Of a stretch of 64,000 nt of DNA, positions 1-7,706 are shown piece by piece. The position numbers and the translations under genes are program-made. The notes beneath the pieces are model-generated. The model was not told where the DNA came from, made no database searches, and worked only from the letters and a program-made list of their open reading frames with translations. The stretch is from Dermatophilaceae bacterium Soc4.6 (GTDB lineage Bacteria; Actinomycetota; Actinomycetes; Actinomycetales; Dermatophilaceae): contig JAZGVH010000002.1 of the NCBI GenBank assembly GCA_039889245.1, positions 1,736,001 to 1,800,000 on the forward strand. Reading direction: 5' to 3'. Each line of letters begins with the position of its first letter. The stretch's first letter is position 1.

Positions 1-685
1 GGGTGAACACCTGCTCGCGCTGCACTCCAGGTAGTTGCAGGTACGCCGACACTGTCGAGAGGTAGCCGACCCACGCCTGCGCCGGCCACCGCAGCCGCCG
101 CTCGATGACGAGCTGGCGGACGTCGGTGAACAGGGGCGACTGCTCCAACTCCGTCCCCGGCCACTGCATCACCCTGTCAGGTGGAGTGCCGTCGGGTGAG
201 GGCACACCGTCGTCGCTAAGGAAGGGCGCGCGGGCGGCCCGGACGGCGTCCTGCAGGGGCTCGTCGGCCAGCTCGACCGGGCCGCCGAACGACGCGACGA
301 CCCCAGCCGGCTCAAGCCGCGCGGCGATACGCGGCCACCGGCCAGACGGCTCCGTCCAGTGCAGCGAGGCCGCCGCGAACACCAGATCGAAGCGGCCGGT
401 CGGTCCAAGGTCCTCGAGGGATGCCTGCATGGTCACCACGCCGGCCGGCACGTGCCGGCGCAGTTCGCCGAACATGGCGCCGTCCGGGTCGGTGGCCGTG
501 ACGTCGACACCCCGGGCGGCGAAGGCGCGGGTGGCCTTGCCGGTGCCGGCACCGATCTCGAGGGCCTGCCGCACGGGCCGGCCGGCGTAGTCCAGCACCG
601 CGTGGACGAGCTCGTCGGGGTACCCGGGGCGGAAGCGCTCGTACCGCACTGCCACCTCACCGAAACTTAGCGCCCGCGACGTCAT
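1..685 (-). CDS. Class I SAM-dependent methyltransferase (partial)
   Basis: Leftward frame open to the left window edge, so the C-terminus is missing. From ATG at 685 it reads MTSRALSFGEVAVRYERFRP, then the glycine-rich SAM motif I (ALEIGAGTGKATRAFA, about residues 38-53), an acidic residue after the second strand (VTATDPDG) and a later FDLVFAAASLHWTEP segment. This order is that of the Methyltransf_11/25 fold of small soluble methyltransferases; the N-terminal SFGEVAVRYERFRPGYP is common in that group. The substrate cannot be told. A second ATG lies at 689, so the exact start is uncertain. It reads away from the recombinase remnant and looks like ordinary flanking genome. Confidence 0.85.
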   Translation of the reverse strand, partial: MTSRALSFGEVAVRYERFRPGYPDELVHAVLDYAGRPVRQALEIGAGTGKATRAFAARGVDVTATDPDGAMFGELRRHVPAGVVTMQASLEDLGPTGRFDLVFAAASLHWTEPSGRWPRIAARLEPAGVVASFGGPVELADEPLQDAVRAARAPFLSDDGVPSPDGTPPDRVMQWPGTELEQSPLFTDVRQLVIERRLRWPAQAWVGYLSTVSAYLQLPGVQREQVFT

Positions 686-948
686 GCATCGACCCTGCCA
701 CGCATCCGCGGCTGCCAGCAGCGACGGCGCGGCGACCACCGTCGGACAGCACGAAGACCGCGAGAGCCGGCGAGATCTAAGCCACGCCACCTACTCTTGC
801 TTGTGTCACAGGAGGAACCCTCACCGGGACACCACAGCAGCGGCGCCCGTCGGCTTTGGCTCAGCACAGGCCGACCCCTCATCCGATCCCGTAAGACCCG
901 CCTGATTTAAAGCCCGGTGAAGGTACCTCCACCGGTACAGTTCACGGC

Positions 949-1353
949 ATGGCAACCTTGTTCGTAGGGTACGCCCGCTGCTCGACCGACGACCGGGACC
1001 TCACCGCCCAGCGCAACGCCCTCGAGGCGCCCTCGAGGCACTCGGGGTGGGGCCCGAACGGGTCTACGTCTACCACGGCCTGACCGGCACCAACCGGGCC
1101 CGACCCGGCCTGCGCGAGGCCTGACTGCCTGCCAGCTGCCTGCCACGCCGGCGACACTCTCGTCGTGACCAAGCTCGATCGCCTCGCACGGTCCCTGACC
1201 GACGTGCGCAACATCGTCGAGGAGCTCACCGCCGGCGAGGTCAAGCTCAACATCGGCGGGTCCGTGCACGACCCCACAGACCCGGTCGGCCGGCTCATGG
1301 AGCTCGACACCAGCAGCCCGACCTCACCCACCCCGGTGAATTGCCGAGGCTAG
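949..1353 (+). pseudogene. Serine recombinase (resolvase) remnant
   Basis: Resolvase-type recombinases use an N-terminal serine to cut and rejoin DNA. The pieces are present but spread over three frames. From ATG 949 the first frame reads GYARCSTDDRDLTAQRNAL, with the catalytic-type serine in the YARxS context. An exact 11-bp tandem duplication (1017-1027 and 1028-1038) shifts the frame into ALGVGPERVYVYHGLTG. A second near-tandem duplication (1125-1134 and 1136-1145) adds a TGA and shifts again into VVTKLDRLARSLTDVRNIVE. Homology ends after DPTDPVGRL, where an unrelated sequence (the 49-bp direct repeat) begins. It therefore lacks the C-terminal part and the DNA-binding domain and cannot be active. 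Confidence 0.85.
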
Positions 1354-1354
1354 A
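1307..1354. repeat. 49-bp imperfect direct repeat, copy A
   Basis: A 48-bp stretch starting ACACCAGCAG and ending TGAATTGCCGAGGCTAGA matches 54260-54308 at 44 of 49 aligned positions, in the same orientation (four substitutions, one extra G in the other copy). It replaces the expected continuation of the recombinase gene, so one edge is a recombination junction. It could be the end of an insertion sequence or an attachment-type site of a 53-kb segment. Confidence 0.7.
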
Positions 1355-1883
1355 TGTACTGAGCCGAAAAGCCTTTGTCGAGGGAAGAGATGGTTGAGCC
1401 GTTGATAAAGTCGAAGACCTCCGACCCCTCGGTATCAATACCATTTTCAGTAACAACACACCATGCTCCGACCGGGTTTCCAGCGTAGGTTCCACGCTGC
1501 AGTTGCGCGGTCATGGCCGCACGCTCGTCAGACATTGCGTCATTGATGCGCTGGATTCCAATCTCGTTCAACGCGAAGCACGAAATTATCACTCCCTGCC
1601 GACTACGTGCTGCGACGAACTCGACCGTCCCTGCGTTGGTGTAGGCGAAGCCGTCTTTGCTATGACGGGTGTTGTCGTGCCGCAGCCGCATCACACCCCA
1701 CAAATAGTTTCTGAGTTCCTCAACGGTTGCAGTACGAGAAAACCAGTGCGCACTCGACCCCCGGCGGAGTGCAGCCACATATGAACTGAAGGGGTGATCG
1801 GGCGGGTAGGGTGATCCGTTCAATATGGACATGACATACGCTTTCATCACGCGATTGACTGGTGGCGCGCTGGGGTTAGCCAA
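1350..1883 (-). CDS. Hypothetical protein in a low-GC patch
   Basis: Leftward frame of 177 codons; the likeliest start is the internal ATG at 1847 (MKAYVMSILNGSPYPPDHPF), because the first 12 codons look like read-through from upstream. No family is recognised. The product is soluble, with no signal peptide or clear membrane helix, and contains an ITCFALNEIG-like strand (actual VIISCFALNEIGIQRINDAM) and an acidic C-terminal half (ENGIDTEGSEVFDFINGSTI). Base composition is much poorer in GC than the surroundings. The stop codon lies inside the direct repeat copy A, so the 3' end may be set by a recombination junction. With the small gene at 2289-2435 it makes a low-GC leftward pair. Confidence 0.5.
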   Translation of the reverse strand: MANPSAPPVNRVMKAYVMSILNGSPYPPDHPFSSYVAALRRGSSAHWFSRTATVEELRNYLWGVMRLRHDNTRHSKDGFAYTNAGTVEFVAARSRQGVIISCFALNEIGIQRINDAMSDERAAMTAQLQRGTYAGNPVGAWCVVTENGIDTEGSEVFDFINGSTISSLDKGFSAQYI

Positions 1884-2288
1884 ACGTCCAGGCAGGATTC
1901 AAAGCAGGCGGGTGAATGATGAGCGGTAAGGGTGCGCACCCATCCATCCGACTATTTATTAGCTTACTTACTTGCAAACTAACTAAGGATGCAGACAGAG
2001 TATTGCGCGATGATTGTAAAAACTAATCAAACCAACCATCTCCACGTTCCAGGAGTCTCGACATGGCATCGGTACCTGGCTTATCAGCGGTCTCGCGAAC
2101 CACGCGATGCCGATGGTCGGCATCGGTACCTCGCACCCAAGGCGGTCCAGAGAACCCACTGCGCTGCTCCTCATCAGCACTACAACCGTCGCAGTGGATT
2201 CCGTTGCGGCCACAGTGGTTCCACAAATATGGGCAAGAGTTATTCCATGACTGTCCGGGCAAGAGGGCCATCGGCGTGACTACTTTTT
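1884..2288. other. Low-GC stretch without a convincing gene
   Basis: About 400 bases with several short competing frames on both strands, none with a good ribosome site or a recognisable product. It contains a short hairpin (GATGCCGA at 2106-2113 and its complement at 2117-2124) and repeats of CATCGGTACC. It may be leader sequence between 2289-2435 and the gene at 1350-1883. Confidence 0.4.
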
Positions 2289-2435
2289 CTACTTGAGGAG
2301 CTCGCGGGCTTTATTGCCCCGTGAACTCGATTCCTTCATGAGCTTTTTGAGATCTTCGACCTCATTATTATTCAGCGAACTGACCCCCTTTATTTGAACT
2401 TTTAGGAGTATCTTGTCGTACTTGTCGTCTGCCAT
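2289..2435 (-). CDS. Small charged 48-aa protein
   Basis: From ATG at 2435 the frame gives MADDKYDKILLKVQIKGVSS followed by a charged helical tail ending KARELLK. AAAGG lies about 8 nt upstream, which favours this start over the longer frame beginning at 2525. The product is lysine- and glutamate-rich, unlike the arginine/alanine-rich proteins of the host, and has no cysteines or membrane segment. It is not recognised. Possible roles include a small regulator, an antitoxin-like partner or a peptide precursor, but nothing in the sequence decides. Confidence 0.45.
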   Translation of the reverse strand: MADDKYDKILLKVQIKGVSSLNNNEVEDLKKLMKESSSRGNKARELLK

Positions 2436-2526
2436 ATCCTCGACCTTTCTGTCGCTGGCCTCAGCCAAACGGCTGAAAGCACGTGCTGTGGCGTGTTGAT
2501 ACCCACTCCCACAGGTTACCGCCACA

Positions 2527-2544
2527 GGGGCCCCGGAGGGCCCC
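2527..2544. terminator. GC hairpin downstream of the response regulator
   Basis: GGGGCCC (2527-2533) pairs perfectly with GGGCCCC (2538-2544) across a 4-nt loop. It lies 47 bp beyond the stop of the response regulator gene, in its direction of transcription. No T-run follows, so it is only a candidate terminator. Confidence 0.4.
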
Positions 2545-2551
2545 GGCGACG

Positions 2552-2569
2552 CTACCCCTATGGGGTTAG
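2552..2569. promoter_or_regulatory. 18-bp motif flanking the two-component system, copy 1
   Basis: CTACCCCTATGGGGTTAG, with a near-palindromic CCCCTATGGGG core, lies just past the end of the response regulator gene. A copy with 16 of 18 identical bases lies upstream of the kinase gene at 4374-4391. Such a pair suggests binding sites for the NarL-type regulator encoded between them. Confidence 0.4.
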
Positions 2570-2590
2570 TTTTTGGCAGCGGCAGAACTT

Positions 2591-3163
2591 TCAGCTCAGG
2601 CGCCGATACTTCGCTCGAATGTTGCGCAGGTGCACTTTCACTGTCTGGTGCTTCATCCCCAGACGGGCAGCAACCCGCTCCCAGGTGAGTCCGGAGCCGA
2701 AGTACTCGAGGACGTCTCGCTCCCGGTCCGTGAGCTCGGGTCGTCCAGCGCGCCGGTCGCGGCTCATGATGAACGCGAGCTCAGGGCTGATCGGCTGCCC
2801 GCCCTCCACAGCCTGCAGGACAGCCTGCGTCAGGGCCGCGAGATCTGCGCTCTTGCGGAGGTAACCGGCGGCGCCGGCCTCGATGGCACCGAGCACAGTG
2901 GTGTCCTCCTCGTCAGCGGACACGATGACGACGACGGCACCGGCCTGGGTCAGTGCCCGGACGTTGGCCACCGGGAGGGAGCCGTCATCCAGGTGCACGT
3001 CGAGGACCACCACGTCCGGCTGCGGGCCTGATACCAGGCACTCAGCGACGGTCCGGAACCCACCGCCGTAGACGAACCGCGGCTCCTTCGAGATCCACCC
3101 GCGGAACCCCTGGAGGATGAGTGGGTGGTCGTCGATGGCTGCGACCCGGATCACGGGGTCCAC
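2591..3163 (-). CDS. NarL/FixJ-family response regulator
   Basis: 190-aa DNA-binding response regulator of normal length. The receiver domain shows the acidic pair DD at 11-12, the phospho-acceptor Asp at about 55 (VVVLDVHLDD), the switch Ser/Thr region (VVIVSADEED) and the conserved Lys at about 104 (GYLRKSAD). The LuxR-type helix-turn-helix fills the C-terminus (LTDRERDVLEYFGSGLTWER, about 144-164, then the recognition helix HQTVKVHLRNIRAKY). Its start overlaps the end of the upstream kinase gene by 13 bp, so the two are co-translated. The kinase would phosphorylate Asp55; target genes are unknown, but the flanking 18-bp motif pair suggests autoregulation. Confidence 0.92.
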   Translation of the reverse strand: MDPVIRVAAIDDHPLILQGFRGWISKEPRFVYGGGFRTVAECLVSGPQPDVVVLDVHLDDGSLPVANVRALTQAGAVVVIVSADEEDTTVLGAIEAGAAGYLRKSADLAALTQAVLQAVEGGQPISPELAFIMSRDRRAGRPELTDRERDVLEYFGSGLTWERVAARLGMKHQTVKVHLRNIRAKYRRLS

Positions 3164-4341
3164 GCCAGCTCCACCATGGTGCCCATCGAATCGCTGTCAA
3201 TGCTCAAGGTGCCGTCGACGGCCGTCCAGCGCCGACGGATCGATCCCTCGACTCCACCATCAGCCGCGACCTGCCCCGGGTCGAAACCGGTGCCGCGGTC
3301 GGTGACGCGGATCCGGATCCCACCGGTCTCGTCACCCACGCTCCACACCCACGCCTCCCTCACCCCGGCGTGCTTGACCACGTTGTTGAGTGCTTCCCTC
3401 ACCGCTCCCGCAGCGGCGTCGACGACGTGCGCTGGAAGCGCATGCGGGACGGCGTCGGTGAAGGAGTGGACCTTCAGCCCGAAGGCCTCAACTTCGTGGA
3501 CGACCTCGGCCAACACCACCGGCAGGGGCGACAGCTCGGTGGCATCGTCCACAGCCGCATTGAGCGACCGCACAAGGTTGGCATCGGACGAGCACCGGCG
3601 ACGCACGCTGTCTTCGGCGTAATCGAGCCCCCCACGGGAAATACCCTCCAGAGTGGACAGCACGGTGTCGTGCAAGCGTTGGTACTGGCGCGCCCGCTCG
3701 TCGTAGCGAGCCTCACTCCGCGCACGCGCCGCCTCTGCGGCTGACGCCTCCCTCGTCGCAGCGTCTGCTGCGCGTCCATCGGACAACAACCTCTGGCCCA
3801 CCATGAAGCCAGCCCACGCAAACGCCGCGAGGAAGCCGACGTTGCTCATAGCGTCGGGCCAGTGCTCGCTGAAGTCGCGAGAGGCACCAATGAGGTAGCC
3901 GGCAATCAGCATCCCAGTCACTGCAGCCATGGCAGACCGCCCCAGGAAGAGGCTGGCCAGGATCGCCGCGCCGATGACCGGCCCCAGAGACCAGTTCGCT
4001 GTCTGCGTCGCCTGCCCGTCCGCACACAGAAGACCAACGACGACCGCCAGCACCGCTTGTAGACCTGCGTCGGCGAGCATCCACGACAGCGTGAACCAAC
4101 CCCGGCGCAGGGCCGACCAGAACAAGGACACGTTCCACGCGACCGCGAGGGCGAACACACAGATCGTTGCCGGATAGGAGCGGTAGGACTGTGGAGCCGC
4201 AAAAAGGGGGACCAGCGCGGGCACGACCTGAGCAACACGCAGGAGCGCAAGGGAGCGCACAAGCCAGTGGGTCGCGTTCTTCTCAGCCGGTCCCACCTCC
4301 GGCGCGCCTAGGGGCGCGGCAACGGTCATCGCATCCATCAC
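3151..4341 (-). CDS. Sensor histidine kinase
   Basis: 396-aa membrane kinase partner of the overlapping response regulator. The N-terminal half carries about six hydrophobic segments (for example LALLRVAQVVPALVPLFA, ATICVFALAVAWNVSLFW, LAAFAWAGFMVGQRLL). A charged coiled-coil linker (AADAATREASAAEAARARSE) follows, then the phospho-acceptor site YQRLHDTVLSTLEGIS with the histidine in an HDTVLS context typical of HisKA_3 kinases. The ATP-binding domain has an N box (REALNNVVKHAG) and a G1-type motif (VTDRGTGFDPG). The topology resembles MacS-like actinobacterial kinases. Start codons at 4341 and 4329 are both possible. The sensed signal is not evident; the many membrane segments suggest a membrane-associated cue. 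Confidence 0.9.
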   Translation of the reverse strand: MMDAMTVAAPLGAPEVGPAEKNATHWLVRSLALLRVAQVVPALVPLFAAPQSYRSYPATICVFALAVAWNVSLFWSALRRGWFTLSWMLADAGLQAVLAVVVGLLCADGQATQTANWSLGPVIGAAILASLFLGRSAMAAVTGMLIAGYLIGASRDFSEHWPDAMSNVGFLAAFAWAGFMVGQRLLSDGRAADAATREASAAEAARARSEARYDERARQYQRLHDTVLSTLEGISRGGLDYAEDSVRRRCSSDANLVRSLNAAVDDATELSPLPVVLAEVVHEVEAFGLKVHSFTDAVPHALPAHVVDAAAGAVREALNNVVKHAGVREAWVWSVGDETGGIRIRVTDRGTGFDPGQVAADGGVEGSIRRRWTAVDGTLSIDSDSMGTMVELAWTP

Positions 4342-4373
4342 CGTCAGTGTGGCGCTACCCAGCCCAGGAAGCT

Positions 4374-4391
4374 CTACCCCTACGGGATTAG
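4374..4391. promoter_or_regulatory. 18-bp motif flanking the two-component system, copy 2
   Basis: CTACCCCTACGGGATTAG lies 33 bp upstream of the kinase start and matches the copy at 2552-2569 in 16 of 18 bases. Its position suits an operator of the kinase-regulator operon. Confidence 0.45.
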
Positions 4392-4530
4392 AAGACTGCC
4401 TGCGGCTGCCATCTCGCTACGCGTGCCAACTTGTCCGTGCGTAGGGAGAACGGCTCCGCAGCATGCTCGGCGAGCGACCGAGCCGGCGAGCGACGATCTG
4501 CAGCGGCCGCTCCGCAACATCCCTGCTAGC

Positions 4531-5669
4531 TAGTGTCCTGCACCGGAAATTCGCAAGATAAGTAGTAGACTTTCACCCATGGCGAGAACGGGCCGACCCA
4601 TGAGCGAGCTGACTCTGGCGCAGGACGAGCGTGAGCAGCTGGTGCGATGGTCAAGGCGGGCGAAGTCGTCCCAGGCGTTGGCGTTGCGATCTAAGATCGT
4701 GCTGTCGTGTGCGGCTGGGGCGAACAACAAAACCGTTGCGGCACAGCTGAACTGCTCGGAAGCGACGGTCGGGAAGTGGCGTCGCCGTTTCGTCGCGGAG
4801 CGCCTGGACGGGCTCGTCGACGAGCCGCGACCGGGTCGACCACCGTCGATCAGCGTCGATCAGGTGGAGGAGATCGTGATCGCCACGTTGGAGCAGACCC
4901 CGACGAACGCCACGCACTGGTCGCGGGCCTCGATGGCCCAACGCTCAGGCCTGTCCAAGACCACGATCGGGCGGATCTGGAAGGCCTTCGAGCTCAAGCC
5001 CCACCGGGTCGACGGGTTCAAGCTGTCGAAGGACCCGTTGTTTGTGGAGAAGGTCTACGACGTGGTCGGCCTCTACCTCGATCCTCCGGAGAGCGCGGTC
5101 GTCTTGTGCGTCGACGAGAAGAGCCAGGTCCAGGCCTTGGCTTGCAGCAGCCCGGTGCTGCCGATGATGCCCGGGATGCCCGAGCGCCGCACCCACGACT
5201 ACGTCCGACACGGGGTGACCAGCCTGTTCGCCGCGTTCAACATCGCCGACGGCACCGTCATCACCTCGATCCACCGACGCCACCGGGCGATCGAGTTCAA
5301 GAAGTTCCTGGCCAAGATCGACACCGAGATCCCCGACGACCTCGACGTGCACGTGGTCTGTGACAACTACGGCACCCATAAAACACCGGCCATCACCGCC
5401 TGGCTGGCCCGGCACCCCCGCTTCCACATGCATTTCACCCCCACCAGCTCCAGTTGGCTCAACCAAGTAGAACGCTGGTTCGGGTTCATCACCGACGAGC
5501 TCATCCGCCGCGGCAGCCACACCTCGGTCCGCGCCCTCGAGACCGACATCCGCGCCTGGGCCACGGCAAGGAACGACAACCCCCGCCCCTTCATCTGGAC
5601 CAAACCCGCTGAAGAGATCCTCGAATCCATCGGACGACTTCTAACACGTATTTCCGGTGCAGGACACTA
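4531..5669 (+). mobile_element. IS630-family insertion sequence
   Basis: About 1.1-kb element with near-perfect 21-bp terminal inverted repeats: GTGTCCTGCACCGGAAATTCG at 4533-4553 and its complement, with one mismatch, at 5647-5667. Each end is flanked by TA (4531-4532 and 5668-5669), the target duplication expected of IS630/Tc1-mariner elements. A single transposase gene fills it. It separates the two-component system from the zinc-finger gene and looks complete and recently active. Confidence 0.92.
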
Positions 5670-5718
5670 TCGGGAGGCAATATCGGGCACGCCCGACCGG
5701 TGGGAGGTTGGCCCTTAG
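4579..5718 (+). CDS. IS630-family DDE transposase
   Basis: 379-aa transposase. Residues 1-80 hold a helix-turn-helix ([20 protein letters not shown]) and 85-140 a second one ([20 protein letters not shown]). The DDE catalytic core is complete: Asp179 ([10 protein letters not shown]), Asp262 ([12 protein letters not shown]) and Glu298 ([13 protein letters not shown]). The reading frame runs through the right inverted repeat (RISGAGH) and past the TA target duplication; because the base after TA is T, the codon is TAT rather than a stop, and about 16 extra residues are read from flanking DNA. Insertion before A or G would have created TAA or TAG. The tail lies outside the catalytic core, so activity is probably preserved. 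Confidence 0.92.
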   Translation: MARTGRPMSELTLAQDEREQLVRWSRRAKSSQALALRSKIVLSCAAGANNKTVAAQLNCSEATVGKWRRRFVAERLDGLVDEPRPGRPPSISVDQVEEIVIATLEQTPTNATHWSRASMAQRSGLSKTTIGRIWKAFELKPHRVDGFKLSKDPLFVEKVYDVVGLYLDPPESAVVLCVDEKSQVQALACSSPVLPMMPGMPERRTHDYVRHGVTSLFAAFNIADGTVITSIHRRHRAIEFKKFLAKIDTEIPDDLDVHVVCDNYGTHKTPAITAWLARHPRFHMHFTPTSSSWLNQVERWFGFITDELIRRGSHTSVRALETDIRAWATARNDNPRPFIWTKPAEEILESIGRLLTRISGAGHYREAISGTPDRWEVGP

Positions 5719-5841
5719 GGTGATCTCTGGCGTCCACATCGTCCCAACCCGAGCCGGTGTGGGCGCCGCCCGGACGTGGCCACGTCGCCCGCGGGCAACT
5801 TTTGCCGTGGCGGCGGTCAGCTCACCCCCGGGGGCTCACAG

Positions 5842-6459
5842 TCAGGGTTGTTGGGGGGCCTGACGGGTGGTCGCCCGGGTGGTGCGGCTGGCGCAGGAGC
5901 GGCTGCAGAACCGGCGGCGGGCCGACCCGACCAGCGCACAGAACTCCACCCCGCACCCGGTGCAGGTCGTGACCCGCCCCGTCCGGGTCGCCCGACCGGC
6001 CGCGGCGATCCGGGCGTTCCGCTGCGCGGCGGCCGCCGGCGAAACCGGCAGCCCTCCCGCGATCCGGGCCGCGGCCGCCCGGGCAGCGTCCCGCGATCCG
6101 GCCAGTGCCTGCTGCGTGGCCGTGCTTCCGGCCGCGTTCGCGGCCTGCTTCACACGGATCTCGGTACTGACCAAGCCGCGGCTACGGGACAGACCGTGCT
6201 CGAGCCGGTACGCCGCGGCGGTGGAGCCGTGGGCTCGGGCCACGTGCAGGCCCAGGTGGGCGAACGCTCCCCCACAGTCCGAGCAAAGAAGGAGCCCGTC
6301 GGGGGTCGCCTCGAGGATCCCGTACCGGCCGCACCCGTCAACGTCACCGACTTGCCGCATCCCAGACTCCCGCTGATCGGTCTGGCTCCCGTCCCGGTCG
6401 GCCTGGTCGGCCAGGTCGGCCTGGTCGGACTGGTCGTGTCGCGGGTCAGCCCCGTTCAC
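5842..6459 (-). CDS. MucR/Ros-like zinc-finger protein with C-terminal zinc ribbon
   Basis: 205-aa protein with an unusual combination. Near residue 58 the segment CSDCGGAFAHLGLHVARAHG has the C2H2 spacing of MucR/Ros regulators, followed by the family-like AAYRLEHGLSRSRGLVS. The C-terminus carries a second metal site, CTGCGVEFCALVGSARRRFC followed by SRSC, like a treble-clef or zinc-ribbon nuclease finger. The alanine/arginine-rich middle may be helical. The N-terminal 35 residues are encoded by 9-bp repeats and may be dispensable; an internal ATG at about codon 34 (MRQVGDVDG) is an alternative start. Such proteins are frequent on actinobacterial plasmids and phages. The DNA-binding role is inferred from the fingers. 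Confidence 0.7.
   Translation of the reverse strand: MNGADPRHDQSDQADLADQADRDGSQTDQRESGMRQVGDVDGCGRYGILEATPDGLLLCSDCGGAFAHLGLHVARAHGSTAAAYRLEHGLSRSRGLVSTEIRVKQAANAAGSTATQQALAGSRDAARAAAARIAGGLPVSPAAAAQRNARIAAAGRATRTGRVTTCTGCGVEFCALVGSARRRFCSRSCASRTTRATTRQAPQQP
6396..6431. repeat. 9-bp coding tandem repeat, 4 copies
   Basis: Four copies of GGTCGGCCT-type units encode the Asp/Gln-rich N-terminus of the zinc-finger protein. The three-codon unit length keeps the frame open when copy number changes. Confidence 0.7.
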
Positions 6460-6647
6460 GAGCCGCGCTCACCGGCGCTGCTGTGGCCGTGAGTCGCCGC
6501 CGGCCCGGCCGGCTCGGCCGGCCCGGAATGAGTTTGTGACGCCATCTCGACCGACAGCCTCCTCTGCTGCGATGTGTACTCAGGACCTCGACAGGCGCCG
6601 GAATCTACTAGGTGTGCCTGTCCGGTGCGGCCGGGGTGTGGCGTGGG

Positions 6648-6881
6648 TCAGCGGGGTCGACGCCGGGCGTGTGATCGAGTGGATCGCGCAGCGACGCGTG
6701 AGGGGCGGGACACGAGAGCGCCGGCGGTGATGAAGGGCTCGAGCGCCTTCAGCATCTTCTGTTGGTTCCGGCTAGAGAGGTCGACGGAGTAGACGGTGTC
6801 CTTGAAGGAGAACACCACGGTCTCCGCGTCGTCGCTGCCGTCGAGGTCGTCGGTGATCGTGACGATGGTGCGTTGGGCCAT
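6648..6881 (-). CDS. lsr2: Truncated Lsr2-like nucleoid protein (dimerisation half)
   Basis: 77-aa protein starting MAQRTIVTITDDLDGSDDAE with VVFSFKDTVYSVDLSSRNQQ and KMLKALEPFITAGALV: the beta-strand and helix dimerisation domain of Lsr2, the actinobacterial xenogeneic silencer. Usual Lsr2 proteins are about 110 residues and end in a DNA-binding domain with an RGR AT-hook-like motif. Here the frame ends after an Arg/Ser-rich tail (RPSRVAARSTRSHARRRPR), and no DNA-binding domain is found downstream in any frame. It may be a dominant-negative partner that poisons host Lsr2 by mixed dimers, a DNA binder through its basic tail, or a decayed gene. Confidence 0.75.
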   Translation of the reverse strand: MAQRTIVTITDDLDGSDDAETVVFSFKDTVYSVDLSSRNQQKMLKALEPFITAGALVSRPSRVAARSTRSHARRRPR

Positions 6882-6914
6882 GCCCCATTGTGGTGGAGAT
6901 GACCCCGGCGGGAG

Positions 6915-7706
6915 CTAAGCCAGGTAGTCGCGTAGGGCTGCTGCGCAGAGTGCGGATCGTGAGGGGGCGTCGTGGGTGGTGACGAGCTGGTCAATGACGT
7001 CGACGTTGGACCCCAGCATCCGCATCGAGAGGGTGGCCATGGGCTCAGTTGAGGTGCGTGGTGTCGCGCGGCGAAGGAACAGACCGTCTGACGATGCTGC
7101 GGGGGTGCGGACGGCCATGAGGTCGCCCAGGTGGTCCTGCGTGGCGGCGAGGGCGTCGAGCAGGACCTCCGGCTGGGAGAGACGCTCAGCGCGGGCATGG
7201 GTCTTGAGCTGCACGACCAGGGCGGCTGGCAGGGAAAGGGTGATGGGACGGGGGACATGAGCCTCGGCGTTGGTGGGCCGACGCCCGGGACGTATCCCAC
7301 GATTCGAGGGGTCCCCTCCCCTGCTGTGGCCGGCGACCTCGCCCACCCGGCCGACAGTTGCCCGTGCCTGTGAGGCGGCCAGGACGGCGTCGTGGTGAGG
7401 GGTTGCAACGTCGGCATCATCAGGTGTGGGGTGGTTGGCGTTCGGCGTGAGTGCCGGGTTTGGGGCTGGCAATGGGCGGCGCACTGGCGGGCCGGGGAGT
7501 CGCGCGGTGCGAGGGGTCCCGGTGGTGGAGTCGACGCGGGCCAGGCCAGGCACGGCTGTCAGTGGTGGTCGTCGGGAGGGCGAAGGGAGTGACGCGGTCT
7601 GCGGTGGCTTCCCGCTCGGGTTATCCAGCCTCCAGGGGTGGTCTGGGTCGCTGGCGCGTGGAGGGGTGACAGCTGGTGTCGGGTGAGCAGCGTCGGGGGT
7701 GGTCAT
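6915..7706 (-). CDS. Possible partner of a ParA-like protein (ribbon-helix-helix-like C-terminus)
   Basis: 263-aa protein starting MTTPDAAHPTPAVTPP, 4 bp inside the end of the ParA-like frame. The first 150 residues are proline/arginine-rich and probably disordered. The last 110 look folded: PRPITLSLPAALVVQLKTHA resembles the strand and first helix of ribbon-helix-helix DNA-binding proteins, then LSQPEVLLDALAATQDHLGD and a second block VDVIDQLVTTHDAPSRSALC AAALRDYLA. A position right after parA suggests a centromere-binding ParB analogue. The longer frame starting at 8324 is an extension across the ParA-like gene in another frame and was not used. Confidence 0.5.
   Translation of the reverse strand: MTTPDAAHPTPAVTPPRASDPDHPWRLDNPSGKPPQTASLPSPSRRPPLTAVPGLARVDSTTGTPRTARLPGPPVRRPLPAPNPALTPNANHPTPDDADVATPHHDAVLAASQARATVGRVGEVAGHSRGGDPSNRGIRPGRRPTNAEAHVPRPITLSLPAALVVQLKTHARAERLSQPEVLLDALAATQDHLGDLMAVRTPAASSDGLFLRRATPRTSTEPMATLSMRMLGSNVDVIDQLVTTHDAPSRSALCAAALRDYLA

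Noticed and set aside
2023-2271. Cysteine-containing small peptide that might be a bacteriocin precursor
   Set aside because: Competing frames, no ribosome site, no leader pattern and no modification genes nearby.
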